A DNA stretch of 64,000 nt from Rhizophagus clarus (taxonomy: Eukaryota > Glomeromycota > Glomeromycetes > Glomerales > Glomeraceae). A program made the position numbers and the translations under genes. The stretch spans positions 434,001-498,000 of the forward strand of contig BLAL01000017.1 in the NCBI GenBank assembly GCA_015698045.1, read 5' to 3'. Under the pieces are notes generated by a model, which was not told the origin of the DNA, ran no database searches, and saw nothing but the letters and a program-made list of their open reading frames with translations. Position 1 is the stretch's first letter, and each line of letters begins with the position of its first letter. Positions 50,069-61,253 of this stretch are shown piece after piece.

Positions 50069-52507
50069 CTTGTGTTTTTCGTTAAAAAAAAGTGATTATT
50101 AAATAAGCTTTTCAAAAGAGTTTTTTGTAATGAGTAATAGATACAGAGTTTATTTCATGTAATGAGTAATAACTACCCTAGCGTTACTAAGAAAAAAAGC
50201 ACTGTGACACATTTTAATTCACATTCTGATTGTGTTGTATCACATGATAATTTCTGAAAAAATAACTACCCCTGCATCACCATAAAAATTTCATTATCAC
50301 AGGATTTTTTTGTGACATTTGAATTTTGATTGATTCATCAGTATCACATACCTTAGAAAAAAAAACAGAAAAAAGAGCAGAATAGAAATAATTTTTTAAA
50401 ATGTTATTATAAACAAAATTATTTTATTATTTTTCTTTATAATAAATATTCAAAGAAAACTTCATTTACACTTTAATTTATTTATCAATCACCGCGCATG
50501 TAACATGTAAATTATTTTCATATTAAAAGAAATTTGTGTAACTATAATTGAGTTACTTCATTTTATAATTAACCATCAATTTTAATATGCAACTCCTATA
50601 CAAATTAAGTAATATCATAGATTAGTTGTCATGTGCTTTATCAGTTTTTAAAACTAATTTTCCATTTTTACAATTATTTTTTTTTCTTTGCATATACGTG
50701 AAATTTATGTTTAAAAACTACTATTTTTTGAGATCTTTATAAAAGTATGGACAAACACATAATGTTAATAGCAAAAATATATGTAAATTTGCACGAGGAA
50801 AAAGATTTTCTAAGGTTATAAGGGTAGTTTTTCAATTAGTTTTTGTATAAATACGAAAAAACTGTTTTTTTGAAAAAAAAAAAGATTTTTTATGTCATAA
50901 AATTTTAAAAAGAAATTTTTAACTAATAATAAATATCTCATTTTTAGCCATAAATTTACAAAAGAAACAACTTTTATTAAGGTAATAGTGCTGGTTATCC
51001 AACTAAATTTTTAGTTATTATTGAATCTATTAATATTTTTCTGTTTATTAATATGAAATAATGACAAATTTTTATTTATCATTAGTAAACAAGAGAAAAA
51101 TAACGTTATTAAGCTCATTTTTGGGTAATATATTTATTTTTAACTAAAAAATAATACAAAATTTTCATTGTTTTTAACCAATTTATTTCTGTCCAATCAT
51201 ATTTAAATATTAGATTTTTATTGTAAAAAAGATATTTTTTAATATTTAATTGTTCTTGAAATTAATGGGTAGTTTATTTTATAGTTAAAACAACTAAAAT
51301 AATAAAGAAATTTTACAATTTAATTATATAAATAAAATAAAAAGCAAAAAAATTTTTTTTGATGAATTTAAATTATATTTATTGTATTAAAAAATTATTT
51401 AGATTTATGTATTTTAACTTTTTACCTGTTATATAATGATATAAAATATTTTTTATTTTAATTTAAATTTTTATAATACTCGTTATGGTTAACAAATGAC
51501 AAGTTTTTTGCATTAATTTTTATTTTTAATGAAAAAAATACATCAACTTCTAACTAAGATCCAACTTGAAAAACAAAATGTATTTGAAGAAATTTTTTAA
51601 TAAACACTTAGGGGCCATTTAGAAGTTTTATTTCCCATATTTAGTTTGAGAGTTATTTTGTATAAATAAAGTGTTATATTTGGCCTGAAATTTTCAATTT
51701 TAACCAAATTTAGGCCAGAATTACGATTTTGGCCAGAATTAAGGAAATTTTAGCCAGAATTATAAATTCAAAAATTGTTAATTTAACCAATTAAATAAAT
51801 TTTGGTTGATTTTAAACTTTACATATGTATTATATGTTGGAAGAGGATGCTGTGCCAAAAATTTTATTATGTTAACTATAATAAAGCAAATTAGGGGGTT
51901 ACATGCACAGTGATTGTTATTTGTTTAATTATTTAATAAGAAAAATAATTTTTAAATACATTATTACAAAAAATACTATTTACTTTATTCTTGCAAAATA
52001 TTAAAGTTATTTTATTACAATAAAATAATATTCAGGTATTTTCATACCTGCTGAATAACTTTGTTTAAAATATCTAGACCCATTTTATTTAACCAAAATT
52101 CTTAAATCATACTATAAAAATAAAAACAAATGTATTTTCTTAAAAACATTATTTTCACAAATATTTAAACAATATTAATAAAAAAACTAATATATAAGTG
52201 TTTCTATACTTGTTAAATCATTCTCTTCAGTTACTCAAGTTTTGTTTCATTTAACTAAAATATTCAAATTTATATGGTAAAATCTTTAAAAAACGCATTT
52301 ATTTATAAATAAAAATTGGTTATAGCTTTATAATAAGTTTTTATCTTAAGCTTTCAGAAGTATTTAATTTTTTATTGTTTAATAAACTTTAAAAAACATT
52401 ATAATATAGTGACAAAAAGGAATGGTCAACAATAAACAAATAAATTAGTAAGACTGATCATGTCACACAAGTTATATGATAGTGAAATTTTTATGGTTAC
52501 TGGGAAA
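50069..52507. other. AT-rich gene-free DNA
   Basis: No gene is visible. Direct repeats TAATAACTACCC(T/C) occur near 50166 and 50261, and a GGCCAGAATTA motif is repeated about every 24 bases at 51708-51765. Confidence 0.5.
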
Positions 52508-52865
52508 CAGGGATGATGATTTTTTGTTGTAATATAACATAAAATTTGTTTGTGATAAAGATATAATTTGTTTTTTGTTGTAAAAAGCAAATTTTACTAA
52601 TTTTATACAATTTTGTTATGTGATTTAATAAAATATGTGAAATTTTGTGATCCAAAAACAAGAAATCATCAGCCCTGATGATTCATATATTTTTAATATT
52701 CATAATTTCTAAAATTAGAAAATTTGTGATATATCATATGAAAATTTATCTTTTTTTTTAATTTTGTGAAATTTTGTTGTATAGTAATCATGTAGTTTTT
52801 GCTTATATCACAAAATTTTGTGATATTTGTATTATATTGTGAATTAAAAGAAATCATCGTCCCTG
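52508..52865. mobile_element. hAT-type MITE with perfect 8-bp target duplication
   Basis: 358 bp, beginning CAGGGATGATGATTT and ending AAATCATCGTCCCTG (15-base inverted ends with one difference). CTGGGAAA stands directly before (52500-52507) and after (52866-52873). The 8-bp duplication and CAGGG end are hAT hallmarks. An extra right-end motif AAATCATCAGCCCTG lies inside at 52663-52677. No coding capacity. Confidence 0.88.
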
Positions 52866-53079
52866 CTGGGAAAGATTGAAAAAATTTTTTTGCTGGTTTT
52901 TTTTCTTTTGAATTTTAATTGGCCGCTTATAACATATTTTACAAAGATAATTTATAATTTTTAATTTTCATAATATTTGTAATATTTATTTTATTCTTTA
53001 TTACTGTTAGTTTTTTCTAATAAAACAATGTGAAATAACAGTTTTATCTTAAATATTTTGTATTATAGGTATATCCTTT

Positions 53080-53472
53080 CTAGGTTAAAGGTATTTTTTG
53101 TGAGTATTGATATGATTTTATTTCTTTTTGCATTTTATTAATAGAATAAAAATTTTTTTTAACATTTTTAACCCATTTTAAATTCCCAGTAGCTTTTTGT
53201 TCCTTTAATATCTGAAGTGTATTTTCTTTAATTGTAATTAAATGATTATACAAATCTTCAAACTCTCTATATTTATTATTAATATCATTTTCTAAAGAAT
53301 CTACTTTCCAAGATGGTTGACCAAAACTTTTTATCAATTTATTAGATTCAAAAATAAAAGGATAAAAATTATTGCAAGTTATTACATCAAAAAAATTCAA
53401 ATCTACCTCTCCTTTTTGTTTAACTAAATGTTTATATAAAAAAAACTGCTTGTTAAAAAATATTATCAACAT
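53080..53472 (-). other. Open frame of 130 codons, unknown
   Basis: Central part is charged and helical (SLENDINNKYREFEDLYNHL, KENTLQILKEQKATGNLKWV). It stands alone in AT-rich DNA, and no family or partner exon is recognised. Possibly a transposon ORF remnant. Confidence 0.25.
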
Positions 53473-55129
53473 CTATATATCCAATTATGTACATACTGTA
53501 TGTAATATATTGTTCTGTACTTAATTGCTATTTTGCAAGTAATTTCCATTCACTTTAAAAGTTGATTTCCAATCTGGCTTTTCTTTTTTATTAATATTTG
53601 TTCAAACTTTTTTTTTTGATATATAACTACTTTTTGTTAATAATATACTATAGATTATTAAATCAAGTTTTAGACAAAAAAATTTATACAAAAAAATCAT
53701 ATTTAAAACTTTTCAGTGAGCTTTTACAAACATTGTTGTCTTTAGTACAGAGATTTTAGAATCATATCTGACTCGATACCAACAATTATCACTATACCAT
53801 TTTTTTCACATGTAACTCCAAAACTAAAGTAAATTAATTATGTTAAAAATAAAAATTGATACATGTATTTGTTCAAATTTTTTTACTAGATACTGTACAT
53901 GCATTTTATTTTTATTAAAAAAATTAAAATATGTTGATAAAGTTTAATGTTTATTAGATTCCAACAAAGTTTATACAATTTTTTTGAACAGAATCTTATA
54001 CTATATAGTATCATTAAAGGTTGAATAAAGTTCAAATTAATGAAAGAAAAAATTTGGTATGCAATATATTTATTATAAGTATTTCATATAATCATTTAAT
54101 CAGATTAAAGACAAGTTATAATAATTCTATTTATATACCAATGGCAAAGCTGAATTTTAGCTTTTGACCAAGTTGAGTAATATATCTTTATTTATGTCTA
54201 ATCTTTATCTGATAAAATAAATTTAGAATCTAATCCTTTTTCTTTAAGTTGCAATATGATTATTTTAGTTCTAATACCATTATTATACTTTCCATTATAT
54301 TTTAGAAATAAGTAGGTTAGAAGAAAATCAATATCATCAACTTCAGCATACATAACATATAATTTAAACTTCAAATTGTTTGTATTATTATAATAAGTAA
54401 ATAGTAAAAATATATATTAATATTTTAATAATTTAATTTATACGTTATATCTATACTGCATTTCTTAATTGAAATACTATTTTTAAGTAAAATATTGCTA
54501 ATTTGCACTTGAGGTAAAACCACTTAAGAGTAATTTCACTTAAGTGGTTTTATTCATGATAAATTTATTAAATTTATTAAATTTGATTGGTTAAATATTT
54601 CCTATAAATTTTAATATTTTACACTTTTTAAATAATAGAGTACTTTTAATCTTAATGCTAATTTTTTAAATAAATATATAATAAACACAATTTTTTTTGC
54701 AAAATTAATAAATTTTATTTACACTAAAAGTTAACAGTTTATTAATTTTTAATATATTACATATTTTATTAATTAAAATATTAATAAATTTACATTATCT
54801 AAATGCTAAAATTTTTGATAGGAATAATAAAAAAGAAGTATTAAAACAATAAAGAAAAGATAATATGTAAATGAAAAAGGGTAAAAGAAATAAAGATGAG
54901 TGAAAAAAAATAGAAAGAAATGAAAGAAAATAAAAGAAATGAAGAAATATAAAAAGAAATAAATGGAGTAAAGAGAAATAAAAAAATAAAAATTAGTAAA
55001 AAATAAAAGTTATATATAATAAATAAATGAAAATAAAAAATAATAAAATGTACCTTAATATTGAATTATAGTTATTAAGGTTATCAAAAATATAACTATT
55101 ATTAGATATTTTATTATTTAATATTATGG
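53473..55129. other. AT-rich gene-free DNA
   Basis: Nothing recognisable besides the hairpin at 54516-54551 and a purine-rich tract at about 54820-55020 (repeated AAAGAAATGAAAGAAAATAAA-type runs on the plus strand). Confidence 0.5.
54516..54551. repeat. Perfect 13-bp inverted repeat
   Basis: AAAACCACTTAAG and CTTAAGTGGTTTT separated by 10 bases. It would form a strong hairpin; no coding neighbour. Confidence 0.8.
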
Positions 55130-55141
55130 TTAATATTTTTA

Positions 55142-57180
55142 TTTTTTTTTTTTTTTTTAGTCAAAAGAAGTGCTTTTATTAATTGAAAAAAAAATGGAAA
55201 AGTATACAAAAAATCAAATAAATAAAGCCTACTCGTTCCTCACACTAGGATCACAAATATATCTCATGACTACTATAGCCCTAGCCTATTCTCTTTAATG
55301 TAATAGAAAGTCTAGTTATAGAATTGTTCAAGGTATAAGAGAAAACAAAAAAAAAGAAAAAAAAAATTCTACGATCTAATAAAACAAAATAATATCACGT
55401 AAAGCGAATGCTAAGCATAACAAGAAGTTAGTGTGAGAATTTCCATCAATCCCTCCCAACTAAACTAATTATAATGTTCTAATAATGCCTTTAACCCAGC
55501 TATTAAATGTTTTACATCTGGCTTCTTAGACTAGTCATTTCTTAATTAATTGATCTTCTTGGTAGAATGTTCAGATTTAGGAGTTTTATTATGATCGTTC
55601 TTGCGATTGTTAATATTAGAACCTGAAAAATAAAAATTAGACCCATGAAGTGTCCTTGAGAACTTGTCTGCATTACCAATTTGAGCAGATTTACATAGAT
55701 TCTTGAAGTTGAAGGTGGAATAATGGCACCAAGAGACTCGAATGTTATTCCAAAACTGAGGGTTGTTAATGCGTATGGAAACATGATCCCAGGTGTCAAA
55801 ATAACCTATCAGTTTCCTAGAACCATCAACTTCTTTTACAATTTTGAAAGATTTTATGCCACTATCCAATAAAAACTAGTGTGGATGACTATGTGGGAAT
55901 AAGGAAGCATCTGTCATATCTTCTGGAATGTTGTACAGTATATGACAGCTTGGAACTTTTCTTGTTGTTTCCTTTCTGAAAAGTTCCAGGAAGCAGGAAA
56001 CCATCGCACAGAGATTCCTCCCAAATTGACAGTCCAGTCTCCTCCATTATAACATTTTAAGCACTCGTAGTCGGGAATCAGTCTAATCATCACAGATAAA
56101 TACTTCTTGTGCACCCTTGTGCTGACTGATATGACCTTACCCTATCATCCTAAATTGGTTAATAGAGTATAGTTATACCATTTAATCAGAATATCGTAGA
56201 CTACAAGATCTAATAATTGTACTTGTTCTTGATCTTGAGGAATATATCTGGTGATGATAATATTTCCATTCTTTAAATTATTGTCTGTCTCTTTCTGTTT
56301 TAACTTCTTTTCATTGTCTATAGGCGTCGATTGTGGTTTTGAATCTCGCTTCAACTGCTGCTTATAGGATATGGAAGGAGAAGAAAGTAAACTTTAATTA
56401 AAAGTAACCGTCTTTGAACCAAAAGATTTAAAGGGTGTATACTCAGAAAATTTAGTGCTAAAAGTGGGCACTACTTGTTCATCCAGTCCAGAAGGAGTAT
56501 GTAATTGCAACTTTTGTTTTTCCTTACAGGCCTTCTTTTTAGCACTTCTTTTCTGAGATTTGGTCAAGAGTGTGACAGGTATAAGTGTAATATTGCATTG
56601 GGGTGTGACAAGTAAATTGTCATCCAATGATTCTATCAAATTTGTATCAAGTACATCAAAATTAATCAACGCATCTGATTGGTACATAGGATCCCCTAGA
56701 TCTTCCATATCAGGTGATTGTTTGCTTGCGTGTTCTAACTCTCACCATAAGAAAAATTTTCTGATTCTCGTCATCCAAGAGAAAAAGATTAAGAAAAGTA
56801 GTTAAAAATTGAGCTATGATAGAAAAACAGCTATCTTGGCCAATATATTGTGACAACTTTTCCATAGGAACTACTTGGTCCTTATAAGTATGAAAAAACT
56901 CATCTATAGCTGAAGGGTCTATAGTTATTATTAAGCTAAAGAGAGACTCTGGGTTTCTTTTGATGAGTCCTGAGAAAAAATCTACTATAACATCGTGAAA
57001 ACAGTTAGAAGGCATACTCTTTAAAGCAAAAGTAGGGGGTAACTTGGATCGTAGAAGACGTTGATGCAGTTTTTGAAGCTGGTTTTGTTAGCAAAAATCC
57101 TTTCTTCATAGTGAAAATAAAAATTTTTTCTTCCGTGAAAATTTGGTTCACAGATCTGCAGGAAAGAGTTCTTCCTATAA
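55142..57180 (-). mobile_element. ORF1-only LINE-type insertion with poly(A) tail and 12-bp target duplication
   Basis: On the minus strand the element ends in AATTAATAAAAGCAC, a short spacer and A17 at 55142-55158. TTAATATTTTTA stands at 55130-55141 and again at 57181-57192, so this reads as one target-primed insertion of 2039 bp. It contains only the decayed ORF1; there is no reverse transcriptase. The flanks are AT-rich, which slightly weakens the target duplication. Confidence 0.7.
55546..57015 (-). pseudogene. Decayed LINE ORF1-like protein
   Basis: Frames in order: 57015-56710 (MPSNCFHDVIVDFFSGLIKR), 56708-56394 (basic KSQKRSAKKKACKEKQK), 56354-56145 (VVYDILIKWYNYTLLTNLG), 56114-55914 (CLKCYNGGDWTVNLGGISVR, FPASWNFSERKQQEKFQAVI) and 55869-55546 (FKIVKEVDGSRKLIGYFDTW, SWCHYSTFNFKN). 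Stops and frameshifts part them; one stop fits a CAG to TAG change before FLLDSG. The basic linker and the single CxxC suggest a nucleic-acid-binding ORF1. Confidence 0.65.
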
Positions 57181-57309
57181 TTAATATTTTTAATAATTGT
57201 TATAATATAATATTATATAATATAATAATAACTAATCATTTAACATTTTTATTTTTATTTTTATTTTTATTGACAAGTTAACATAAAATACGAGGAGATT
57301 ACATTAAAT

Positions 57310-57385
57310 ACTCCAAATGGAGTGAGTCAGTGGTAAAGTTTTGACTATGGAACTATAACCCACTACAGAATCAAATTAGCTAAAC
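57310..57385 (+). other. tRNA-like segment
   Basis: GAGTCAGTGGTAAAGTTTTG resembles an A-box/D-arm and ACAGAATCAAATTAGC a weak B-box/T-arm, with ACTATGGAACTATAACCC between. No acceptor stem is formed. It may be a SINE head or a tRNA pseudogene in the LINE 3' flank. Confidence 0.25.
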
Positions 57386-57806
57386 TATAATACCAGCGCT
57401 TAATGAATCAGGTAAACCCTGCTGGATTACTAATCCCAATTTTCTATTAAGGGAGAAAATTGTAACAACCTATCCCACAACCCCTCAAAAATTAAAAGAA
57501 AAAAATTTTTAACTAAATACCTAGCTAATAAACTAAAAGTGTAATAATCGGTTAGGGAAAAGTAATACCAAGCATTATGAAACATTAAATGTAAATAAAT
57601 CTATGTATGCTATGTTAAATCTAATCAATAAATTTATATATTCTATATATTCTATATTAAAAGAGAAAAAATTAGAAAAAAGAGTTAATATTATAATAAG
57701 AAGTAAAAGGTTCTTTATATTTCGTATTATATGAAATAGAACGTTTCATATATTGTGTAATACCACACATGTGTTCGATTGAAGCAAATGCTTCACATCG
57801 TGATTT

Positions 57807-59371
57807 TCAAAGTTCCAGGGAATCTTCATATAATTTGTTAAAAGCTTTGATTAAAAGATTATGACGTTGGGTTGCAGTAGTATACTTCTGCAGCCATTCT
57901 ACTAGTGCTGTAGAGACGAATCCTTTAATAATATCTAAGAATGTGATATTACTAGAATGAAAACTTTTTGTAAATAATAAGAGATCAAATTGATTGCTTA
58001 ATTGTTGAGCAGAGATATTAGTTGATAAATCTAAGATCCCAAAAATCAACATGTTTTTAAAATTATTATATAATTGACTAAAGGGTTCTATTTGGTACGG
58101 ACATAACTAAACATGGATAAAAGTTTCTTTTTCTTTGGTACATAAAGGGCAATCAGAGTCTTGATATATATCATAATATTGTCGCTTTATTTTTTCTAGG
58201 ACAGCTAATTGTTCTGATAATAGTTTGTATTTAAAAATCATTTTACAATGTTGTTTAAAGTTAGTCTCTGTTTTTTTACCATTGTTGCACAATATCCACA
58301 ATGTAAGATCCTAATCAACGACGTTTTTGTATTTGTAATTTTGTGGTAAATGTAAAAAGGATAAATAATTTTTAATGTTAGAACTATCTGTAATAAACTT
58401 CCTTAATTTTCGTTCAATGGATATGGAACCCCATTGTGGTATAAACTGAATGTTATCAAAATATTGTTGTTTAATCACGAGAGCAGGGGTTGAATCATAG
58501 TGCGTAATCTTGCATTCTTGATTAATCCTTTCATTAAAATAATCGTTGTTGTGTGCTTTAACTTTATTAAATCAGAGTGTTAAATTTTTTTCTTTAATAA
58601 TTGAGACAATATTGTTAATAACTATATTATTATTAGGGAAACGAAAGTAATCTCTAATCGAGAAAGTAGGATTATTATAAATGCGTTGAATAATGTTGAT
58701 CGAATTTTGACTGTCAGTATTAATATCTATTTGACATCCATATAGTGATACGATAAGTGACAATAAAATGGCGAAAAGTTCAGCCTTAAGGGATGAAGAC
58801 CAATTTTTTATTGTAGTTGTAAACAAGCGAGTAACATTATTTGTGTCAGAGACACGTATAAAACCAGCAGTCATTGAAGCAGCTTGTGTATTGGCATTAA
58901 TCAATGAGCCATTGGTATAAAAGGATAGAGTATTCTCTTCTTTAAGATGTTGTTGAATAGTGTGTAATGCTTCCAATTTAGAATTGAATTCAAAATGTTG
59001 GAGTAATTGTTTATCTATATTATATGATTTATGAACAATGTTGATTTTAGTATTTTTATTTGTCGTTAAATTAATTATGGATGATGTTAAATTAATCATT
59101 TGATGTAGGTGTGAGTTGAGATCGATTAGAATGAGGCGATATTTGTCCCTCATTACAGTTGTGCATTAACCCATATATAAAATAGACGTATTGGAAATCT
59201 TACATTCAATATTGCAGAAGGATTCTTGTAATTGATCTCTTCTTGGGCACAAGTTGTATTAGTACACCCTTGACAATGATTTATTTCTAATTTGTTATTG
59301 TTATTTACTGATTTGATATTATAATGTTCTAACATGAAAGAGTTTGTGTCGAAATCTATGTTCTTCTTCAA
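57807..59371 (-). pseudogene. LINE ORF2 C-terminal part: RNase H and Cys-rich end
   Basis: The longest frame, 59153-58572, holds an RNase H fold: YTNGSL (normally an Asp at the third place), SSLKAELFAILLSL with the Glu, and INTDSQNSINII with the second Asp. The first catalytic Asp is Asn, a G-to-A change. Downstream frames (58301-58107 and 58052-57807) give the zinc-ribbon-like CPLC..HV-stop-LCPYQ, where the stop replaces a Trp, and the ORF end YEDSLEL. Not functional. Confidence 0.75.
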
Positions 59372-60170
59372 AGTACCTATATAATAGTTGGGATAGTTAT
59401 CTGTATTAAGTAAGATTGGTTTTAAAGTGTAATTTTTTCATATTTTGTCTGCTTCACTTTCTCTAGAGAATTATTGAGTTGTTATTGGACAGTTAATATA
59501 GTTGGTATTATAAATGTGGTTAATAGACGATAATATATCTGTATTTGTATTCAACACTGTAATTACTTTACGATACCATTTGAGCGCTAAAATATTTGGT
59601 ATATTGAATTTGTCTCTTATCTTATTAGTATTTAATAGGAGATCATCATCAGAAAGGATTTGTTCTAAAAATAAAATTTGATATTTCTTAAAAAAAATTA
59701 GATGGTAGAAATATGCATCTTCTAATACTTGAAGTAATGATATTTATCCTTCAGGGATCAACCAATCATGTAACGAATTATTAATCAATAAAATGTTGTG
59801 ATTTTTCAATAGGTTGAGCGATGCGATCAAGAAGTTGTTCCTGTACTTTTTGACAATCTTATTTGGGAGTATGGCCAATAAAGATAAGGGGAGCCATTCT
59901 TTGCGTTAAATATTTTTGAGCCTTAAATGTGTAATTTTACCTAAAACTGAAGCATCATTGATTTGAATCAAGATGTTAGTAATTTTGGCTTGATCTTAAT
60001 TGTCATTAATGTTTTTAATGTTATAAATCTTATTAAAAAAGATTTCATTAGGTGTAGTTATCGAGAGTCGTAGCTTTTTCTTGAATGTCGACAGAAACCG
60101 ATGTTATTTCATTTGCAATTAGTTGAGATGGATTTTTTGGGTCAATATAAGACGAGAACTTCATTAAAAA

Positions 60171-61048
60171 AATTATCATATTATAATAATCCAAACACGA
60201 TTCATAACCTTATCCATGAATTTTTTGGTAAGCACTTTAACTTGTGACCAATATTCAATTCTAGGGATAATAATGCTCATCGGGAAAGTTATATCAGTTC
60301 AAATCTGTGGTGATCTGTGATTTTAGCAGATTGCCGCATTTTTTTAATGCAATTTTATTAAGAATCTGCTCAATACTGCAGAAATTATTTTTTTTATTTT
60401 TTCAAAGATTTTTTTATGAAAAATTTGTAATAATCTTCAAAATTGCAGATTTTTAAAAATACTTTGTACAAAAATCTTTTTTAATTTGATAAACTTTACA
60501 TATTTATTTTGATAAACTTTACATCACTAATTTTTTAAACTTTTTTAAAGAAACAATTTTTTTCTATCATTTTAAAGAAATAATTTTATAACACTTTTAA
60601 AGAAATAATTCTTTTAAAGAAATAATTTTTTAACACCTTAAAAAAATTAATTTGTTTAAAGATACCAAAGAAAAAAAAAATAAATTTTTAATGGATTCTT
60701 TTTTAAACTTCGAAGCTTGTCAGATAATCGGACTTTAAGAATAATTTTTTTCTAAAAAAAAAAATAAAAAATACTATTTCTTTATAAGGTTTGAAATCTT
60801 TAAGACAAGTTTTCCAATGTTTGACAGAATGCCAAAGGTACAAGTTCCAGATTTAAACAAAAATTTTTTACTTATGGTTTTAAAGTGCAGGATGAACGAG
60901 AAATTAGGAAGTTTTCAAATTTTGAAGTTTTACGGACAAAAATGGCAAGATCTGTCTTACGAAGCTATTTAAAAAATTTTTTTTTTTTGTAGCTTCTTTT
61001 CTAAGTTTTGGATGAACCCAAAGCTCTTTTTAGACTCTATTTCAAATG
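60171..61048. other. Spacer before the micro-exon array
   Basis: A/T-rich. Repeated AAAGAAATAATTTTT(T/A) steps at 60545-60660. Holds the short open frame at 60829-60972. Confidence 0.5.
60829..60972 (+). other. Short open frame upstream of the array, 47 codons
   Basis: MPKVQVPDLNKNFLLMVLKC then RMNEKLGSFQILKFYGQKWQ, stop at 60970-60972. Locally the only protein-like frame on the plus strand before the micro-exon array, so it could be the first coding part of that transcript. Speculative. Confidence 0.2.
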
Positions 61049-61198
61049 TTAGAGGTCCTGGATGTTAAAGAATAGCCCTGGACTCTTCACTTCGAAGGGT
61101 AGAGATCCTTGACGCTGAAGAACAGTTCTGGACTCTCCATTTTAAAGGTTAGAGGTCCTTGACATTGAAGAACGGCTCTGGACTCTCCATTTCAAAGG
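61049..61198 (+). repeat. 50-bp direct repeat x3 at the head of the array
   Basis: Units start at 61049, 61099 and 61149 with TTAGAGGTCCTTGAC-like heads and CTGGACTCTCCATTTCAAAG-like ends. They resemble the exon part of the array fused head to tail without spacer. Confidence 0.75.
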
Positions 61199-61253
61199 TT
61201 AAAGCCTTCAAGTATATTAATTTATTTAACAAACATTATAAATGTTCGATTTT

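Larger units (their letters stand above)
57244..60170 (-). mobile_element. 3' part of a second LINE, with RNase H
   Basis: On the minus strand it ends in a (AAAAT)n tail at 57244-57270 after a long 3' flank. Upstream are the end of ORF2 (57807-58301 with CPLCTKEKETFIHV), the RNase H region and, to about 60170, eroded pieces of the polymerase region (ANEITSVSVDIQEKATTLDN; RKEWLPLIFIGHTPK; VQEQLLDRIAQPIEKSQ). Many stops. The 5' end could not be placed. Confidence 0.7.
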
